A stretch of DNA of 5,412 bases from Novosphingobium sp. (lineage in GTDB: Bacteria > Pseudomonadota > Alphaproteobacteria > Sphingomonadales > Sphingomonadaceae). The DNA is taken from contig JADYXV010000004.1 of the NCBI GenBank assembly GCA_020853995.1, positions 1 to 5,412 of the forward strand, written 5' to 3'. Positions 1 through 5,213 of this stretch are shown here, piece after piece; positions within the stretch are counted from its first letter, which is position 1; each line of letters begins with the position of its first letter. The notes beneath the pieces were generated by a model. That model did not search any database. It worked only from the letters and a program-made list of their open reading frames with translations, and was not told where the DNA came from. The position numbers and the translations under genes were made by a program.

Positions 1-69
1 TCGGGCACGGCCGTTTCATGGCGGCTCGACTCATATGACGTGATTGTCGAGGAGTCTGGAGAATGGTGA
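1..69 (+). CDS. C-terminal end of an upstream phage structural gene (partial)
   Basis: Frame 1 is open from the window edge to a TGA at 67-69 and encodes 22 residues ending in LDSYDVIVEESGEW. The other two forward frames close at 36-38 and 41-43, so this is the only frame that can carry a gene into the next one. The stop overlaps the start of the following gene by 7 bases, the packing typical of a phage late operon and suggestive of translational coupling. The protein is not identifiable from so short a tail. Its acidic, aromatic-bearing end would suit a beta-rich virion or tail protein, but that is only an impression. The start lies outside the window. Confidence 0.7.
   Translation, partial: SGTAVSWRLDSYDVIVEESGEW
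49..54 (+). promoter_or_regulatory. Ribosome binding site for the 90-residue protein
   Basis: GAGGAG ends eight bases before the ATG at 63. It lies inside the end of the upstream gene, so the two genes are probably translationally coupled. A second GGAG at 58-61 is too close to the ATG to be the main site. Confidence 0.7.
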
Positions 70-335
70 GGCCAGTAGGCGGGTCAATCCGCAGATACCA
101 ACCAGGGCCGGTTCCTGATGACGCAAAACAGTTGCAACCGTTCTTGCGCGATCAGTTGGAGCAAGTGGCCGGGAGCTTGAACACGCTCGCCGATGGGCAG
201 CTCGACGCCAGCACGGCAGCCCCGAGCAAGCCGCGCAGCGGAATGATTCGATATGCAGACGGGACTGATTGGAACCCGGGAAGCGGCGAGGGGTTCTATG
301 GGTATTACGGCGGCGCGTGGCATTTTCTAGGGTAG
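63..335 (+). CDS. Small virion protein with tail-fibre-like C-terminal motif
   Basis: A 90-residue protein in two parts. Residues 9-45 carry a Tyr/Pro segment (RRYQPGPVPDD) and then a likely helix (QLQPFLRDQLEQVAGSLNTL). Short N-terminal modules of this type, predicting a helix, occur in small podovirus tail and fibre proteins. Residues 52-90 run from an Ala/Pro/Lys linker into GMIRYADGTDWNPGSGEGF and end in aromatic-rich YGYYGGAWHFLG. The 'YADG..WNPGSG.G.Y.Y..W' pattern recurs at the ends of phage fibre and baseplate-associated proteins, where it probably forms a small beta-structure. There is no signal peptide and no cysteine. The ATG is supported by GAGGAG at 49-54. It overlaps the upstream stop by 7 bases and lies 9 bases before the next gene in the same frame. 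A virion (tail or fibre-accessory) role is inferred from motif and context; no precise function can be given. Confidence 0.85.
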   Translation: MVRPVGGSIRRYQPGPVPDDAKQLQPFLRDQLEQVAGSLNTLADGQLDASTAAPSKPRSGMIRYADGTDWNPGSGEGFYGYYGGAWHFLG

Positions 336-338
336 GAG
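333..338 (+). promoter_or_regulatory. Stop codon fused to Shine-Dalgarno (TAGGAG)
   Basis: The TAG stop of the 90-residue gene forms the first bases of a near-perfect AGGAG, six bases before the ATG at 345. This favours immediate re-initiation by the ribosome that has just terminated and fixes the start of the next gene. Confidence 0.8.
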
Positions 339-344
339 CCAAAT

Positions 345-1145
345 ATGTTTGAAAGTTTGATCGGTCCAATCGTTGGTGGATTGCTAGGTAGTGGCGGGTC
401 TGACTCCGAGCAGACAACGCAAAACAGCATCGACCCGCGCATGGCGCAATACATCTACGGCGCGAACGGCGTTTTACCAATGGCCGACAGGTGGTATAGC
501 CAAAACAGCTCCGGCATGACACCACAGATGACGACTGGCATGAACAACCAGTGGGCGCAACTGAACCGGGCTGCGCCGGGGTATGCGCACATGCAAAACC
601 TGGGCATGGGGTTGATGGGTGCGCCGATTGCGGGAAACCCGTTCACTAGCTCCGGGCCGCAGGGCGGTGGTTATCAAGGCGGCTATCAAGGTGGCCAACA
701 GCAGGCCCAAGGCGGGCCGTTTGCGATGCCGACCACACAACCGTACCAGGCGCAGCAAAACAGCGTCAAACAGCAGCTAGAGGCGCTCGGGATCACGGAC
801 GGCAATTGGGGCGGTGATGTGAGTCAATCGGCCAACGGCGGCGGCGGGCTTGGGTTGTTTGGCAACGGGGCCACGGCCTACGGCTCGAACATTCAAGGGC
901 TGATGAATGGCCCGTTAGGCGTGAGCATCGGGCGGGTGGCAAATCTGTTCGATCCGCGCACGAATAACGCACCAGTCGAGGACCGTTCGACATATGGTGG
1001 TTTTGATGGCGGACTGTCTGGCGACATGGGGCTAGGCGGCGGTTATGGCGACCTGGGCGGCGCAAGTCTTGGCGGTGGTTTAGGTGGTGGCGGGTTCGGT
1101 GGCATCGGCAACGATGGCTATGGCGACATGGGTGGCTACTGGTAG
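345..1145 (+). CDS. Glycine-rich virion protein, possible DNA-ejection component
   Basis: A 266-residue protein with no cysteine. It opens with a hydrophobic, glycine-spaced segment (MFESLIGPIVGGLLG, residues 1-15). Residues 30-100 are the ordered-looking part, with DPRMAQYIYG, a Met/Asn/Gln-rich stretch and AGNPF. Residues 105-140 are Gln/Gly-rich with a YQGG repeat. Residues 164-190 are Gly/Asn-rich and 217-266 are almost wholly low-complexity Gly with Asp, Leu and Tyr, ending GDMGGYW. Short hydrophobic N-termini with Gly-rich tails are common among small internal or ejected virion proteins of podoviruses (P22 gp7-like, T7 gp14-like). Its place just before a second small virion protein and two larger ejection-type proteins supports this, but by inference. 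The ATG has AGGAG six bases upstream. It ends in TAG, and the next gene follows in the same frame after nine bases, so the two could be halves of one ancestral gene. It could also be an unrelated minor tail protein. Confidence 0.85.
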   Translation: MFESLIGPIVGGLLGSGGSDSEQTTQNSIDPRMAQYIYGANGVLPMADRWYSQNSSGMTPQMTTGMNNQWAQLNRAAPGYAHMQNLGMGLMGAPIAGNPFTSSGPQGGGYQGGYQGGQQQAQGGPFAMPTTQPYQAQQNSVKQQLEALGITDGNWGGDVSQSANGGGGLGLFGNGATAYGSNIQGLMNGPLGVSIGRVANLFDPRTNNAPVEDRSTYGGFDGGLSGDMGLGGGYGDLGGASLGGGLGGGGFGGIGNDGYGDMGGYW

Positions 1146-1149
1146 GGAG
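1145..1149 (+). promoter_or_regulatory. Shine-Dalgarno (GGGAG) overlapping upstream stop
   Basis: GGGAG begins at the last base of the TAG stop of the glycine-rich gene and lies five bases before the ATG at 1155. It repeats the arrangement seen at 333-338 and supports a separate start for the 202-residue protein. Confidence 0.75.
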
Positions 1150-1154
1150 CAAGC

Positions 1155-1763
1155 ATGCAAAACACATCTTTCTTCGGGAAAAACCCGTATCTTGATCAGC
1201 AGGCAACCAGCCTGCGGAACCTGTCGAATCAGAACCTGTCGCAGAACGTCATGCCAGGCATTCGCTCTGGTGCGACTGCGGCGGGACAGTACGGCGGTTC
1301 TCGGCAAGGCATAGCTGAAGGTGTTGCAGCTGGTAACGCTCAAACCGGACTGGATGCTGCCACGGCTTCACTTTACAACCGTGGATATGAAGCCGATCAG
1401 AATTTCTATTCGGCGCAGCGCGGGCAGGACTTGCAGCAGTACGGGCTGGGCGCAAACATCTTCAACAGCGGGACTCAGGGCGCGTATGGTGTCGGTCAAG
1501 GGCAGTACAACCTTGGATTGACAAACATGAATGCGCCGATGTCCGCGCTGCAAAACTACAGCAACACGATCAGTCCGTATAGCGGACTGGGCAGTTCGCA
1601 GACTACATCGGCAAATCAAGGCGGCGGCGCTTTGGGTGTGATGGGCGGCGCTTTGGCAGGAGCTCAAATTGGGAGCAACCTCGGATTCGGCGGCGGCGGA
1701 TCAAGTGGCAATTTTGTCTCCAGCCCAGGCATGACGTGGGCCAACAAACAACCTTGGATGTAA
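1155..1763 (+). CDS. Small internal/ejection-type virion protein
   Basis: A 202-residue protein. Residues 10-60 hold the most recognisable block: NPYLDQQA, then VMPGIRSGATAAGQYGGSRQ and GIAEGVAAGN. A 'small-residue-rich, GQYGGSRQG..EG.A.G' block followed by a helix with regularly spaced Tyr (LYNRGYEADQNFYSAQ, residues 73-88) occurs widely in uncharacterised phage structural proteins encoded beside ejection proteins. Residues 89-150 are Gln/Asn/Gly/Ser-rich. Residues 157-178 form a glycine-zipper-like hydrophobic segment (GGALGVMGGALAGAQIGSNL) that could insert in or cross a membrane, and the end is Gly/Ser-rich then WANKQPWM. Membrane insertion during DNA entry suits a P22 gp7 or T7 gp14-type role, but this is inference. 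The ATG has GGGAG five bases upstream; the stop is two bases before the next ATG. No cysteine is present. Confidence 0.88.
   Translation: MQNTSFFGKNPYLDQQATSLRNLSNQNLSQNVMPGIRSGATAAGQYGGSRQGIAEGVAAGNAQTGLDAATASLYNRGYEADQNFYSAQRGQDLQQYGLGANIFNSGTQGAYGVGQGQYNLGLTNMNAPMSALQNYSNTISPYSGLGSSQTTSANQGGGALGVMGGALAGAQIGSNLGFGGGGSSGNFVSSPGMTWANKQPWM
1756..1758 (+). promoter_or_regulatory. Weak Shine-Dalgarno deciding the start at 1766
   Basis: GGA lies seven bases before the ATG at 1766, inside the last codons of the preceding gene. A GTG at 1736 in the same frame would add ten residues but has no better site and would overlap the preceding gene by 28 bases. The protein starting MALLGNSWDDP also fits how such phage proteins usually begin, so 1766 is preferred. 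Confidence 0.6.
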
Positions 1764-1765
1764 TC

Positions 1766-2890
1766 ATGGCACTCCTAGGAAATTCGTGGGACGATCCCCA
1801 ATCGCAGGCGATCATGGCGCTAGCCGGTGGGCTGCTGCAAGGCAACTTCGGACGCGGCGCCACGGATTACGCGCAAGTGCTGACCGGCGCAAAAGACCGG
1901 GAGATGAAGCGCAAGATGATCGAATTGCAAATGCAGGGCATGCAGTCCGACATGGAAATGAAGGGCGATGCGGCTACTAGGGCAAAGCAACTGCGCGAGT
2001 TGGCCGGCAGGTTCCAGACGCCCGCCACACAAGGACGCGGGGCCACTGGTGCTATCAATGGCCTGCTGCCGCCCGAGTTGCAGATGTCCGCACAGCCAGC
2101 CATTCCCGGACAGCCTGCCAGGTTCGACTATGAGGGCTACGCGAAGGCTCTGGCCGGTATCGACCCGATTGCCGCGCTTGAGCTGGAACAGCGCATCAAG
2201 CCGACCCGCAAGTTGATGAAACTCGGGGCCGGGGATACGCTTGTTGACGAGGCGGACCCGTCTAAGCCGCTGTTTTCTGCGCCACAAAAACCCGAATCGA
2301 TGCCGTCCGCTGTGCGCGAGTACGAATACGCCAAAGATCAAGGCTATCAAGGCACGTTCGAGCAGTGGGACACGGCGCGCAAGAGGGCCGGGGCGTCTAG
2401 CGTCAGCGTAAACACAGGGCAAAGGGGATTTGACAACACGCTAAAACTGCGCGGCGACTTCCGCAGTGAGCCGATCTACAAGGCGCATCAAGAAGTTCAA
2501 TCCGCATACTCACAAATTCAGCAAGGGCTAAAGATGGCAAGCCCTGCCGGCGACTTGGCGGGCGCAACCAAGATTATGAAATTGCTTGATCCTGGCTCTG
2601 TTGTCCGGGAATCGGAGCTTGGTATGGCGATGGCGGCGACCGGCGCGATGGACCGTTTGGAAAATTACGCCGCCAACATCATGAAGGGCACAAAGTTAAC
2701 GCCATCGCAGCGCAAGGACTTCCAAGCGCTTGCGGATCGACTTTATGGCGAAAGTGTCAAGCAGTACAACGCCAAGCGTTCGGAGTACCAAGGAATCGCG
2801 CAGCGCAACCAACTGAACGAGGCCGACATTCTTGGTCCACAGGCTCAACCAGCTAAAAATGATGGCTGGGGCATTACAAGGGTTCCGTGA
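1766..2890 (+). CDS. Internal virion / DNA-ejection-type structural protein
   Basis: A 374-residue protein with blocks familiar from large families of phage structural proteins. Residues 1-44 (LLGNSWDDPQSQAIMALAGG, then LLQGNFGRGATDYA) form a small-residue-rich N-terminal segment. Residues 45-85 are a charged Met/Gln-rich helix, likely coiled coil. Residues 120-150 form another helix (KALAGIDPIAALELEQRI). Residues 150-205 hold KLGAGDTLVDEADPSKPLF, then APQKPE and a GYQGTFEQW motif. Residues 230-335 are the most conserved-looking core, with IMKLLDPGSVVRESELGMA, then MDRLENYAANIMKG and a basic helix ending LADRLYG. The 'LDPgSVVREsE' core is recurrent in predicted ejection or internal virion proteins of podoviruses and related prophages. 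No enzyme motif is seen. Likely role: mid-sized ejectosome component (P22 gp20- or T7 gp15-like in position), by inference. It follows the preceding gene by two bases and joins the next by a one-base TGATG overlap. Confidence 0.92.
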   Translation: MALLGNSWDDPQSQAIMALAGGLLQGNFGRGATDYAQVLTGAKDREMKRKMIELQMQGMQSDMEMKGDAATRAKQLRELAGRFQTPATQGRGATGAINGLLPPELQMSAQPAIPGQPARFDYEGYAKALAGIDPIAALELEQRIKPTRKLMKLGAGDTLVDEADPSKPLFSAPQKPESMPSAVREYEYAKDQGYQGTFEQWDTARKRAGASSVSVNTGQRGFDNTLKLRGDFRSEPIYKAHQEVQSAYSQIQQGLKMASPAGDLAGATKIMKLLDPGSVVRESELGMAMAATGAMDRLENYAANIMKGTKLTPSQRKDFQALADRLYGESVKQYNAKRSEYQGIAQRNQLNEADILGPQAQPAKNDGWGITRVP

Positions 2891-2892
2891 TG
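2878..2892 (+). promoter_or_regulatory. Ribosome binding site and TGATG coupling junction
   Basis: AAGGG at 2878-2882 lies seven bases before the ATG at 2890, and that ATG shares its A with the TGA stop of the upstream gene. A GTG at 2887 in the same frame would add one residue only; the coupled ATG is the better start. The arrangement should tie the yields of the two proteins together. Confidence 0.75.
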
Positions 2893-5085
2893 GCTAAGTA
2901 CCGCGTCAACGCGCCCGATGGGTCGGTGTTTGAGGTGAGCGCACCAGACACGGCGTCCGAGGCTGAGGTTATGGCATACGCGCAGGCAGAGTTTGCCAAA
3001 CAAAAGCCGGTGATCGACAAGCCTGCGGCAGTGCAGGCCGGAGAGGCTATCGGCGGTTTCGGCAGGCAAGTCGGATTGGCTGCGCGCTATGGATTGGAAG
3101 GCTTGGGGCAGGCTGCGCAAATTTTCACAGAGCCGATCAGATACGTGCAGGACAAATTGACGCCGGATCGCGCGCCAACCATGTCGCAACTTGTCACCGG
3201 AGAGCGCACGCCGAAATCTACGCCGCTAGGGGTCCAGGCGACAAAGTTAGCTGATTGGGCTGGACTTCCTTCGCCTGCTGGTGCAAACGAGCGCGTGATT
3301 GGTGACGCAACGCGGCTGATGGCTGGCGCTGGCGGGCTTGGTTCATTGGGACGAGTGGCACAGGCGGCTCCGGGCATCGCCGGCAAGGCGGGCCAACTGT
3401 TCTCCACAAGCCAGACGCAACAATTGTTATCTGCTGGTGGTGCTGGTCTTGCTGGCGGGTCCACGCGCGAGGCTGGCTTGGGGCCGTGGTGGCAGGCTGG
3501 AGCGGCGCTTGTTGGTGGCGTGGCGGCGCCATTGGCTGCGCAGGGATTGGTCGGCGCAGGCAAAGGCGCTGTAAACGTGGCCCGCAAAGAGCTTGATGCA
3601 CTCAAGCCATTGGCGACTCAAAGCCGGCAAGTCGATCAGCAAATATCGCTTGTCTTGCGCCGTCATGGAATTGATTGGGACGCAATACCGGAGCGCATCA
3701 AGCAGCCGATGCGCGCTGAAGTTGCGCAGGTTATGGACGGCGGTGGACAACTGAACGCCGATGCAGTTCGCCGATTGCTGGACTTCAGGACGGTAGGGGC
3801 CACGCCGACGCGCGGCATGCTGACACAAGACCCGGTGCAGATCACGCGGGAAATGAACCTAGCCAAGACAGGGGCAAACAGCACGGACGCCGGTTTGCAG
3901 CGTTTGCCGAGCTTGCAAAACCAGAACACGGTGCAATTGCTTCGCAGGCTTGATGATGCAGGGGCCGCAAACGCGCCTGACGCCTTCGCAACGGGCGAAC
4001 GGGTACTTGGGGCACTCCGAAGCAACGCGGCGGCGTCTAAGGGCCGTATTGACTCGCTTTACTCTGCTGCGCGTGACACGTCAGGTAGATCGGCTGAATT
4101 GGACGGGGCCGCTTTCACAAGGTCGGCAAGCCAGTTGCTTGATGATGGGTTGCTAGGCGGCGCTCTGCCGAAGTCGGTGGAGACGCACCTAAACAAGATC
4201 GCGGCGGGTGAAGTGCCGTTCACGGTTGACTATGCCGAGCAGCTGAAAACCGCTATCGGCAAGCTGCAGCGGGCCACGTCTGACGGTCAGCAACGCATGG
4301 CACTCGGAAAGGTGCGCGAAGCATTGGACGCAACGCCATTGCGGCCGGCATCAGCGGTGAACCCGGGAGGACTGCCGGCAGTAGCCGGGACAGTCCCGCC
4401 ATCTCCGGCTGTTTTGGGTGGCGAGTCCATCGCAGCATTCAACCGCGCTAGGCAGGCTAACCGCGCCTTTATGCAGCGGGTCGAGCGCACGCCGGCCCTT
4501 GCGGCGGCCCTGGATGACGCGCAGCCTGATCGGTTCGTGCAGCAGTACATCACAGGGCAAGGGGCTACGGTGCGCGACGTTGAAGCGATGCGACGTGCGA
4601 TGGCGATGGACCCGCTTGCGTTGCAGGCGGTAAAGCAGAACATCGTCGCGCACCTGAAATCGTCGGCCACCAACGCAACCGAGGACGTTACCAAGTTTTC
4701 GCCCGCTGGCTACAACAAGGCCCTGAACAACATAGGCGAACGCAAGTTGGCGGCGTTTTTCTCGCCCGAGGAAATACGGCATCTTCAAGCCGTGGGGCGT
4801 GTTGGCACGATGATGACCGCGCAGCCGGCCGGCACGGCGGTAAACAATTCCAACAGTGGCGCTTTGTTGATCGGGCGCGGACTTTCCATGCTCGATTCCA
4901 TCGCCGGGAAACTGCCGGCAGGGCTGGACACAACTATCAACGGAATTTTGCGCGGGACGCAGCAATCGCAAGCACTGAATGTGCCGAGATCGCTGCTTCA
5001 GTTGCCGCCCCCGGTTCCGTTGGGTCAAAGAGTCGGGCCGGCTGCGGTGTATAGCGGGCTACTTGCCACGCAGCCAGTTGATTAG
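2890..5085 (+). CDS. Large DNA-ejection (DNA-transfer) virion protein
   Basis: A 731-residue protein. Residues 3-36 are a small domain (YRVNAPDGSVFEVSAPDTAS then EAEVMAYAQAEF) found at the start of many large phage virion proteins. Residues 50-85 form a helix. Residues 140-225 are Gly/Ala-rich and hydrophobic with little charge (AGAGGLGSLG, LLSAGGAGLAGG, AGAALVGGVAAPLAAQGLVG), a glycine-zipper-like region able to associate with membrane. Residues 230-480 are charged and helical, including RLPSLQNQNTVQLLRRLDDA. Residues 484-510 are a Pro/Gly/Ala hinge. Residues 512-640 are again helical, and 644-665 carry AQPAGTAVNNSNSGALLIGR, matching the 'P.Gs.vNnSNt' signature I associate with these C-termini. 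I see no lytic transglycosylase or peptidase motif. The length and last place in the series fit a P22 gp16-like ejected protein, an inference from family resemblance. One cannot exclude a tape-measure-like role, but internal repeats typical of tape measures are missing. The 3' end overlaps a minus-strand small frame by 27 bases. Confidence 0.92.
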   Translation: MAKYRVNAPDGSVFEVSAPDTASEAEVMAYAQAEFAKQKPVIDKPAAVQAGEAIGGFGRQVGLAARYGLEGLGQAAQIFTEPIRYVQDKLTPDRAPTMSQLVTGERTPKSTPLGVQATKLADWAGLPSPAGANERVIGDATRLMAGAGGLGSLGRVAQAAPGIAGKAGQLFSTSQTQQLLSAGGAGLAGGSTREAGLGPWWQAGAALVGGVAAPLAAQGLVGAGKGAVNVARKELDALKPLATQSRQVDQQISLVLRRHGIDWDAIPERIKQPMRAEVAQVMDGGGQLNADAVRRLLDFRTVGATPTRGMLTQDPVQITREMNLAKTGANSTDAGLQRLPSLQNQNTVQLLRRLDDAGAANAPDAFATGERVLGALRSNAAASKGRIDSLYSAARDTSGRSAELDGAAFTRSASQLLDDGLLGGALPKSVETHLNKIAAGEVPFTVDYAEQLKTAIGKLQRATSDGQQRMALGKVREALDATPLRPASAVNPGGLPAVAGTVPPSPAVLGGESIAAFNRARQANRAFMQRVERTPALAAALDDAQPDRFVQQYITGQGATVRDVEAMRRAMAMDPLALQAVKQNIVAHLKSSATNATEDVTKFSPAGYNKALNNIGERKLAAFFSPEEIRHLQAVGRVGTMMTAQPAGTAVNNSNSGALLIGRGLSMLDSIAGKLPAGLDTTINGILRGTQQSQALNVPRSLLQLPPPVPLGQRVGPAAVYSGLLATQPVD
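4371..4398. repeat. Two adjacent perfect palindromes inside the hinge codons
   Basis: ACTGCCGGCAGT at 4371-4382 is a perfect 12-base palindrome. CGGGAC-A-GTCCCG at 4386-4398 is a second inverted repeat with a one-base centre. Both lie in codons for the Pro/Gly hinge (residues 484-510) of the large ejection protein. The core CTGCCGGCAG recurs at 4912-4921 in the same frame, encoding Leu-Pro-Ala both times. The short size and GC-rich context make coding coincidence the likeliest explanation. Confidence 0.4.
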
Positions 5086-5160
5086 CGCCAGGACGCACAA
5101 AGCGCCGATCCAACCGATAAAGATCGGGTTCATGCCAAAGATGGTTTGAGCTTCGTTCAT
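5059..5160 (-). CDS. 33-residue single-span membrane peptide, convergent (putative)
   Basis: On the minus strand an ATG at 5160-5158 opens a 33-codon frame ending in TAG at 5061-5059. Residues 12-30 (PIFIGWIGALCVLALINWL) are a clear single transmembrane span. They are preceded by a short polar segment (MNEAQTIFGMN) and followed by a basic end, RGK, which would favour a cytoplasmic C-terminus. Codons are ordinary for the window, with mostly G or C in third position, and the frame accounts for most of an otherwise empty 128-base gap. A GGGTG element ends two bases before the ATG, a weak and close ribosome site. Longer in-frame extensions upstream run through the hairpin into the next gene and look non-coding. 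It overlaps the end of the large ejection gene by 27 bases. Small membrane peptides in phages can be holin-like, lysis-accessory or superinfection-exclusion factors. I recognise no family, and no clear minus-strand promoter is seen. Confidence 0.5.
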   Translation of the reverse strand: MNEAQTIFGMNPIFIGWIGALCVLALINWLRGK

Positions 5161-5172
5161 TTCACCCGCATT

Positions 5173-5200
5173 AAACCCGCTTCGGCGGGTTTTGTCATTT
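5173..5200 (+). terminator. Intrinsic terminator-like hairpin after the ejection operon
   Basis: AAACCCGC (5173-5180), loop TTCG (5181-5184) and GCGGGTTT (5185-5192) form a perfect 8-bp stem with a stable tetraloop. It is followed by a T-rich tail (T at 5190-5193, then GTCATTT). Read on the + strand this is a good factor-independent terminator, 87 bases after the stop of the large ejection gene and just before the fibre gene. On the minus strand the downstream side lacks a proper T run, so termination there should be poor. Fibre expression would then need partial read-through, antitermination or its own promoter; none is convincing in 5086-5213. Confidence 0.75.
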
Positions 5201-5202
5201 CT

Positions 5203-5206
5203 GGAG
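5203..5206 (+). promoter_or_regulatory. Ribosome binding site of the fibre gene
   Basis: GGAG lies seven bases before the ATG at 5214, immediately beyond the tail of the hairpin. The spacing is good, and it fixes the fibre start at the methionine of MGLETGTYI. Confidence 0.7.
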
Positions 5207-5213
5207 CCAAAAA

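Noticed and set aside
31..525. Minus-strand frame of 164 codons spanning two + strand genes
   Set aside because: The product is Arg/Ser/Cys-rich and crosses a clear gene junction with good + strand ribosome sites; it is a shadow frame.
660..720. YQGG-coding direct repeats considered as an iteron or CRISPR-like array
   Set aside because: The repeats are short, in frame and encode a Gly/Gln/Tyr tract; there are no unique spacers of constant length.
1736..1765. GTG at 1736 as the start of the 374-residue protein
   Set aside because: It would overlap the preceding gene by 28 bases and lacks a better ribosome site than the ATG at 1766.
4351..5028. Open minus-strand frame of 225 codons, and similar ones at 1820-2422 and 3087-3605
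   Set aside because: They lie entirely opposite well-supported + strand genes. Their translations are rich in Arg, Pro, Ser, Cys and His without domain logic, as expected for the complement of GC-rich codons, and no ribosome sites or gene packing support them.
5146..5174. Possible + strand promoter (TTGAGC, 17 bases, CATTAA) before the fibre gene
   Set aside because: The -10 match is poor, and transcription would start within the terminator hairpin, which makes little functional sense.
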